DNA from: an uncultured Collinsella sp.
GTDB taxonomy: Bacteria; Actinomycetota; Coriobacteriia; Coriobacteriales; Coriobacteriaceae
DNA length: 64,000 bases
Direction: 5' to 3'
Assembly: GCA_934668345.1 (NCBI GenBank)
Contig: CAKUNE010000004.1
Location: 1 to 64,000 of the forward strand
This document shows, in pieces, positions 60,458 through 64,000 of the stretch. Position numbers and translations under genes: made by a program. Under the pieces are notes generated by a model, which did no database searches, was not told the origin of the DNA, and saw nothing but the letters and a program-made list of their open reading frames with translations. Each line of letters opens with the position of its first letter. The first letter of the stretch is position 1.

Positions 60458-61222
60458 TTAGATGTCGAACACGTAGCGCGAGCCCACGATCTTTTGGCGC
60501 CCGAGCAGCAAGGGTCGCCCGTCCGCATCGGTAAAGTACGCCTCCATATAAAAGAGCGGCTCGCCGACCGGTACCTCCAGCAGCGGGGCCGCCTGAGCAT
60601 CGGCAAGCGCGATTTCCACGGTACAGGGATCGGACTTGAGCGGTGCGCGGCCCGAATGTTCGGCAACGAGTGTAAAAATCGAGTTATCGGCGAGGTCATC
60701 GTCGGCAAGCTGCTGCAGATAGGGATGGTCTGCCAGCACAAAGGCGTTGTTCTCGAGCATGACGGGCACACCATCGGCCGTGCGCACGCGCTCGACCACG
60801 ATGAGCTCGCAGCCGGGCTTCACGCCAAAAAACGCCGCATCCTCGCGCGTCGCCGCAACCACCGTGCGCGACACCAGACGCGCACCCGGCACCATGTCGT
60901 TGGCAGCACAACCCTCAGTAAAGCTCTGGACGTCACCCTTCTGGCGAATCTTGCGCTTGAGCTTGGGAGCGCACACAAAGGTACCCCTCCCCTGCTGGCG
61001 GTTGAGATACCCCGCACGCGACAGCTCCTCGATGGCGCGACGCACGGTGATGCGTCCCACGCCATAGGACTTCGCGAGCTCGATCTCGGAAGGAATGCGC
61101 GAGCCGGCTGCGTACACGCCGCGCGCGATCTCGCCCTTCAGGTCGTCCATGACCTGCTGGTACAGCGGCACGGCGGAAACCTCGGCGCGCTCGGAACGTT
61201 CGGTCTTGCTATCGGCTACCAT
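60458..61222 (-). CDS. GntR/HutC-family regulator of the second deglycase
   Basis: 254 aa. GntR winged helix: VPLYQQVMDDLKGEIARGVY, IPSEIELAKSYGVGRITVRR (residues about 18-80). UTRA effector domain: DVQSFTEGCAANDMVPGARL, IVVERVRTADGVPVMLENN and the C-terminal VGSRYVFDI. The ATG lies 2 nt after the recQ stop codon, so recQ and this gene are probably cotranscribed. The downstream deglycase at 59345 is the likely target. Confidence 0.92.
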   Translation of the reverse strand: MVADSKTERSERAEVSAVPLYQQVMDDLKGEIARGVYAAGSRIPSEIELAKSYGVGRITVRRAIEELSRAGYLNRQQGRGTFVCAPKLKRKIRQKGDVQSFTEGCAANDMVPGARLVSRTVVAATREDAAFFGVKPGCELIVVERVRTADGVPVMLENNAFVLADHPYLQQLADDDLADNSIFTLVAEHSGRAPLKSDPCTVEIALADAQAAPLLEVPVGEPLFYMEAYFTDADGRPLLLGRQKIVGSRYVFDI

Positions 61223-61224
61223 CG

Positions 61225-63204
61225 TTACGCTCCATCCCGTGCATGCTCGGACTCAAACTCTTCAATCGCCGCCATAAACTGCTCGCCAAAGGCGTCGGCC
61301 TTTTTCTCGCCAATGCCGTTGACCTGGATAAGCTCGTCGCGCGTCTGCGGGCGTAGGCGGCACAGGCCGCGAAGGGCCTTGTCGGAGAAGACCATGTACG
61401 GCGCCATCTCCAGCTCGGTCGAGATCTCCTTGCGCAAGGCACGCAGGCGCTCGAACAGCTCGGTATCGTCGCCCATGCGCGGGCGCTGGTCCAGCTCGGC
61501 CTCCTCGCGCAGCAGATCCACCGCACGGCGGGCGCGGGCCGAGGCCTTGTGCTTGGACGCGCGACGCTTAACGGTAAAGGCGAATGCCTCGTCCTCGACC
61601 TCGACGGCACGCGGGCCCAGCCCCACGACCGGGTACTGCCCCTGCGAGGTGACCAAATACCCGCGGCCGCACAGCTGGCCGATGATGTCCTTGATGCGCC
61701 CGACCGATTCGCTCGACAGCTCACCGTAGCCGCGGTCCTCGTCCAGATGCATCTGGCGAATGCGCTCGGTGTTGCCGCCGTGGAGCACGTCGGCGATGAG
61801 CGACTTGCCAAAGCGCATGGGACGCGTGGCAACGTAGCGCACAGCGGCGCGGGCCATATCGGTGACGTCCTCGACCTCGAACCGTGTGAGGCAGTTGCTG
61901 CAGTTGCCGCAGCCCTCGGCGTCGTCCGTGGCGGTGGCGCCCGTGGTGGCCGCCGCATGCTCGGCCGCGGCCTCGTCGCCAAAGTAGCGCAGCATGTATT
62001 CGCGCAGGCAGCCGGTGGTATTGCAGTAGCCCTCCATCTGGCTGAGCAGGCGGTAACGGTTCTGGAGCGCCCACGCGCGCTGCTCGTCGTCGAGCGCCTC
62101 GTCGGCAGCATCGCCGCGGTCGATCAAAAAGCGGCGCATGCGAAAATCGTTACCGTTCCACAGCAAGTGGCAGCTGGCCGGATCGCCATCGCGGCCGGCG
62201 CGGCCCGCCTCCTGGTAGTAGGCCTCGATGCTCTCGGGCACGTTGTTGTGAATCACGTAGCGCACGTTGGGCTTGTCGATGCCCATGCCAAAGGCGTTGG
62301 TGGCAACCATCACCTGGATATCGTCGTCGATAAAGGCGCGCTGGCTTTGGCGGCGGGCGTCATTACCCATGCCGGCATGGTAGCGGCCAACGCTAATGCC
62401 ACTGGGGCCCAGCGCCTCGGCAAGCTCGCCTGCCAGCGCATCGACCGTCTTACGAGTCGAGCAATACACGATGCCACTCTCGCCCGAATGCGCGATCACA
62501 TAGTCGCGCACCCACGCTGCCTTGGCCTTGTCGCCCATCTCCTCGCAACCAAAGTAAAGGTTCTTGCGATCGAAGCCCGTCACCACGGTCGCCGGGTTTT
62601 GCAGGCCGAGCATCTGCTGAATGTCCGCGCGCACGCGCTCGGTCGCCGTAGCGGTAAAGGCCGCCACGATGGGGCGCTGCGGCAAGGAGTCAATGAACTC
62701 GCGAATCTGCAGGTAGGCGGGGCGGAAATCCTGACCCCACTGGCTCACGCAGTGGGCCTCGTCAATGGCAACGAGCGGCACACCAATGCCGCCGTCCGCC
62801 GCGGCCTCCTGCGCAAAGGCTAAAAAGCGCGGCTCGAGCAGGCGCTCGGGCGCCACGTACATAAGCTGGTAGCGGCCCTCGCGCGCCCGCCTGAGCACGG
62901 TGTTTTGCTGGGCCGGAGTAAGGCTGGAATTGAGATAGCTGGGTCGTGCGCCCGCCGCGAGCAACGCACGGGTCTGGTCCTCCATAAGCGACAGCAGCGG
63001 ACTCACCACAAAGGTAATGCCGGGCAGCATGAGCGCGGGCACCTGGTAGCAAATGGACTTGCCGGCGCCTGTGGGCATAACGCCCAGCGCATCGCGACCG
63101 GCAAGGATCGCATCGACCATGCGGTCCTGCCCCGGGCGAAACGAGGTGTAGCCAAAATAGGCGCCGAGCGTGTCGAGCGCCATCTGCTGCATGCTATCGG
63201 TCAT
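61225..63204 (-). CDS. recQ: RecQ-type ATP-dependent DNA helicase
   Basis: 659 aa. RecQ helicase with Walker A VMPTGAGKSICYQVPALML (about residue 44), DEAH box AIDEAHCVSQWGQDFRPAY (about residue 148), motif V-VI QEAGRAGRDGDPASC, an RQC zinc region (CNTTGCLREYMLRYFGDEAA and CGNCSNCL), a winged-helix, and a C-terminal HRDC domain (LRALRKEISTELEMAPYMVF). It unwinds recombination and replication intermediates. AGGAAACC precedes the ATG at 63204. A long palindrome lies upstream. Confidence 0.96.
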   Translation of the reverse strand: MTDSMQQMALDTLGAYFGYTSFRPGQDRMVDAILAGRDALGVMPTGAGKSICYQVPALMLPGITFVVSPLLSLMEDQTRALLAAGARPSYLNSSLTPAQQNTVLRRAREGRYQLMYVAPERLLEPRFLAFAQEAAADGGIGVPLVAIDEAHCVSQWGQDFRPAYLQIREFIDSLPQRPIVAAFTATATERVRADIQQMLGLQNPATVVTGFDRKNLYFGCEEMGDKAKAAWVRDYVIAHSGESGIVYCSTRKTVDALAGELAEALGPSGISVGRYHAGMGNDARRQSQRAFIDDDIQVMVATNAFGMGIDKPNVRYVIHNNVPESIEAYYQEAGRAGRDGDPASCHLLWNGNDFRMRRFLIDRGDAADEALDDEQRAWALQNRYRLLSQMEGYCNTTGCLREYMLRYFGDEAAAEHAAATTGATATDDAEGCGNCSNCLTRFEVEDVTDMARAAVRYVATRPMRFGKSLIADVLHGGNTERIRQMHLDEDRGYGELSSESVGRIKDIIGQLCGRGYLVTSQGQYPVVGLGPRAVEVEDEAFAFTVKRRASKHKASARARRAVDLLREEAELDQRPRMGDDTELFERLRALRKEISTELEMAPYMVFSDKALRGLCRLRPQTRDELIQVNGIGEKKADAFGEQFMAAIEEFESEHARDGA

Positions 63205-63300
63205 GGTTTCCTAACGTCCAAGTCATCTGCCGCCGATTATACGCCGCCACGCGGACCGGTGCCGCACGGCTGCCGGCCACGCTCATTCTGCGGGTAGTCA

Positions 63301-63344
63301 TTGGGGACGTTCTTGAATGACTAGTCGTTTAAGAACGTCCCCAA
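63301..63344. repeat. Palindrome upstream of recQ
   Basis: TTGGGGACGTTCTT / AAGAACGTCCCCAA, 14-bp perfect arms with a 16-nt spacer GAATGACTAGTCGTTT. Located 97-140 bp before the recQ ATG. It contains GGGGAC words like the other REP-like hairpins here. Confidence 0.65.
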
Positions 63345-63391
63345 CGACTATCTTGATAAGCGCGGAAACGTCGCCGGTTGAGCATAAGTCA

Positions 63392-63534
63392 GCGAAAACG
63401 CCCCTAAGCGAGCAAGGTGACGTGAAAGAGGAGGGAAGCGTACTTCGGTACGCGACCGACGATTGAACGTCAGATTGCCGCTTAGGGGCGCTTGCAGCGT
63501 CGAGCCGTTACGCGGTTTGGTAAAACCGCGTAAC
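63392..63534. repeat. Structured repeat family 2, copy 2
   Basis: CGCCCCTAAGCG/CGCTTAGGGGCG (63399-63410, 63479-63490), inner GCAA-gg-TGACGT/ACGTCA-ga-TTGC, apical hairpin GCGTAC-ttcg-GTACGC (absent in copy 1), then GTTACGCGGTTT-ggta-AAACCGCGTAAC ending 1 nt before the stop codon of the UTRA gene. Nearly the same flanking sequence as copy 1 at 38024-38166. Confidence 0.75.
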
Positions 63535-64000
63535 TTACATCACCATGACGTAGCGCGATCCCACGTAGTACTGCTTACCCATCAGGACCGGCTCGCCATT
63601 GGGACCGATAAAGCCGGCACGCAGGTTGAGCAGCGGATCGTGCGGAGCAATGCCCAACTCGGCCGCCTGCTCGGCGTTAGCTCGAACGGCCTCGACCGTG
63701 CGGTAGCCAACCGAGACAATCGGCGTTCCGCCAACACGCTCGACCTCGGCAAAAATCGACTTGTCCTCAAGATCTGCCGTCAGCAGCTCACGATAAGCGT
63801 CAAACGGCACAAAAATGTTCTCCTCAAAGATGGGCTCGCCGTCGGCCGTACGCACGCGCTTGATATGCAGCAGCAGCGCATCCTTCTGCAGACCAAAGAA
63901 TTCCATCTCATTTTGGCGCGCCGGAACGATCTGACGATCGACCACGTGTGCGCCCGCCTTCATGCCGTTGTCGGCACACAGCGCGGTAAACGTCTGCAGC
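63535..64000 (-). CDS. GntR-type UTRA-domain regulator, 5' end outside window
   Basis: 155 codons visible; the gene continues past the window edge on the minus strand, so the N-terminal winged helix is missing. The visible part is a UTRA effector domain: DRQIVPARQNEMEFFGLQKD, LHIKRVRTADGEPIFEENIF, a middle segment and the C-terminal MGKQYYVGSRYVMVM. It resembles the regulator at 60458 (both end in VGSRYV). The stop codon touches a structured repeat. Likely a sugar-phosphate-responsive repressor. Confidence 0.85.
   Translation of the reverse strand, partial: LQTFTALCADNGMKAGAHVVDRQIVPARQNEMEFFGLQKDALLLHIKRVRTADGEPIFEENIFVPFDAYRELLTADLEDKSIFAEVERVGGTPIVSVGYRTVEAVRANAEQAAELGIAPHDPLLNLRAGFIGPNGEPVLMGKQYYVGSRYVMVM

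Overview
The window looks like a chromosomal segment of a high-GC, gut-type actinobacterium. The closest fit is the class Coriobacteriia, probably Collinsella; this is inferred from gene content, a codon bias toward C/G in third position, a monoderm-style Tad pilus locus, mannose-family PTS genes with sugar-amine deglycases, and an abundance of short palindromic repeats. There are no rRNA genes, no CRISPR array, no phage and no complete transposase. Most genes lie on the minus strand.

Layout. 1-5.8 kb: two tRNA-Arg(ACG) genes with a duplicated-end repeat, serS, proC, rlmH, an SPFH-domain membrane protein, a short inverted-repeat element, and tRNA-Leu(CAG) with the same kind of repeat. 5.8-11.8 kb: tatD, rsmA, metG, rsmI, a family 5 glycosidase-like protein and tRNA-Phe. 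11.9-21.9 kb: a ribbon-helix-helix protein, then a compact minus-strand Flp/Tad pilus operon (cpaB, tadZ, tadA, tadB, tadC, flp, pseudopilin and TadE/TadG-like genes, DUF192). 22-32 kb: rsgA, a P-type cation ATPase with an elaborate leader RNA, pyruvate kinase, a phospholipase-C-like protein, and an ECF nickel/cobalt transporter behind a NikR-type operator. 32-43 kb: pheST with a T-box leader, an M32 carboxypeptidase, glmM, a DUF4012 protein, a DMT exporter and tRNA-Val. 43.7-46.5 kb: small hypothetical genes, a decayed ATP-binding protein gene and palindromic low-complexity repeats. 46.5-51.4 kb: a mannose-family PTS with a deglycase and a GntR regulator. 51.6-64 kb: an M16C protease, formyl-THF cyclo-ligase, a nuclease-like gene between two repeat arrays, metA, a lactate/hydroxyisocaproate dehydrogenase, a second deglycase with a GntR regulator, recQ, and a truncated UTRA regulator.

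How genes work together. The Tad genes overlap by a few bases and should make one surface pilus. The IIA/IIB/IIC/IID PTS and the SIS deglycase resemble uptake and cleavage systems for fructosamine (Amadori) sugars, and a second SIS gene and regulator repeat that theme. The cbiM-Q-O genes with a NikR box point to nickel uptake. Translation genes (serS, metG, pheST, rsmA, rsmI, rlmH, rsgA, four complete tRNA types) form the housekeeping background.

The most unusual content is non-coding: (1) a leader RNA before the P-type ATPase with two hairpin loops that are perfectly complementary over 7 nt and a stem that covers the Shine-Dalgarno sequence; (2) two families of long, partly covarying stem-loops placed at or just after stop codons; (3) an 86-bp core found at two different tRNA genes between duplicated tRNA 3' ends; and (4) paired arrays of a roughly 22-bp repeat flanking a nuclease-like gene. 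All functional statements come from reading the sequence and from knowledge of protein families; no database search was run.
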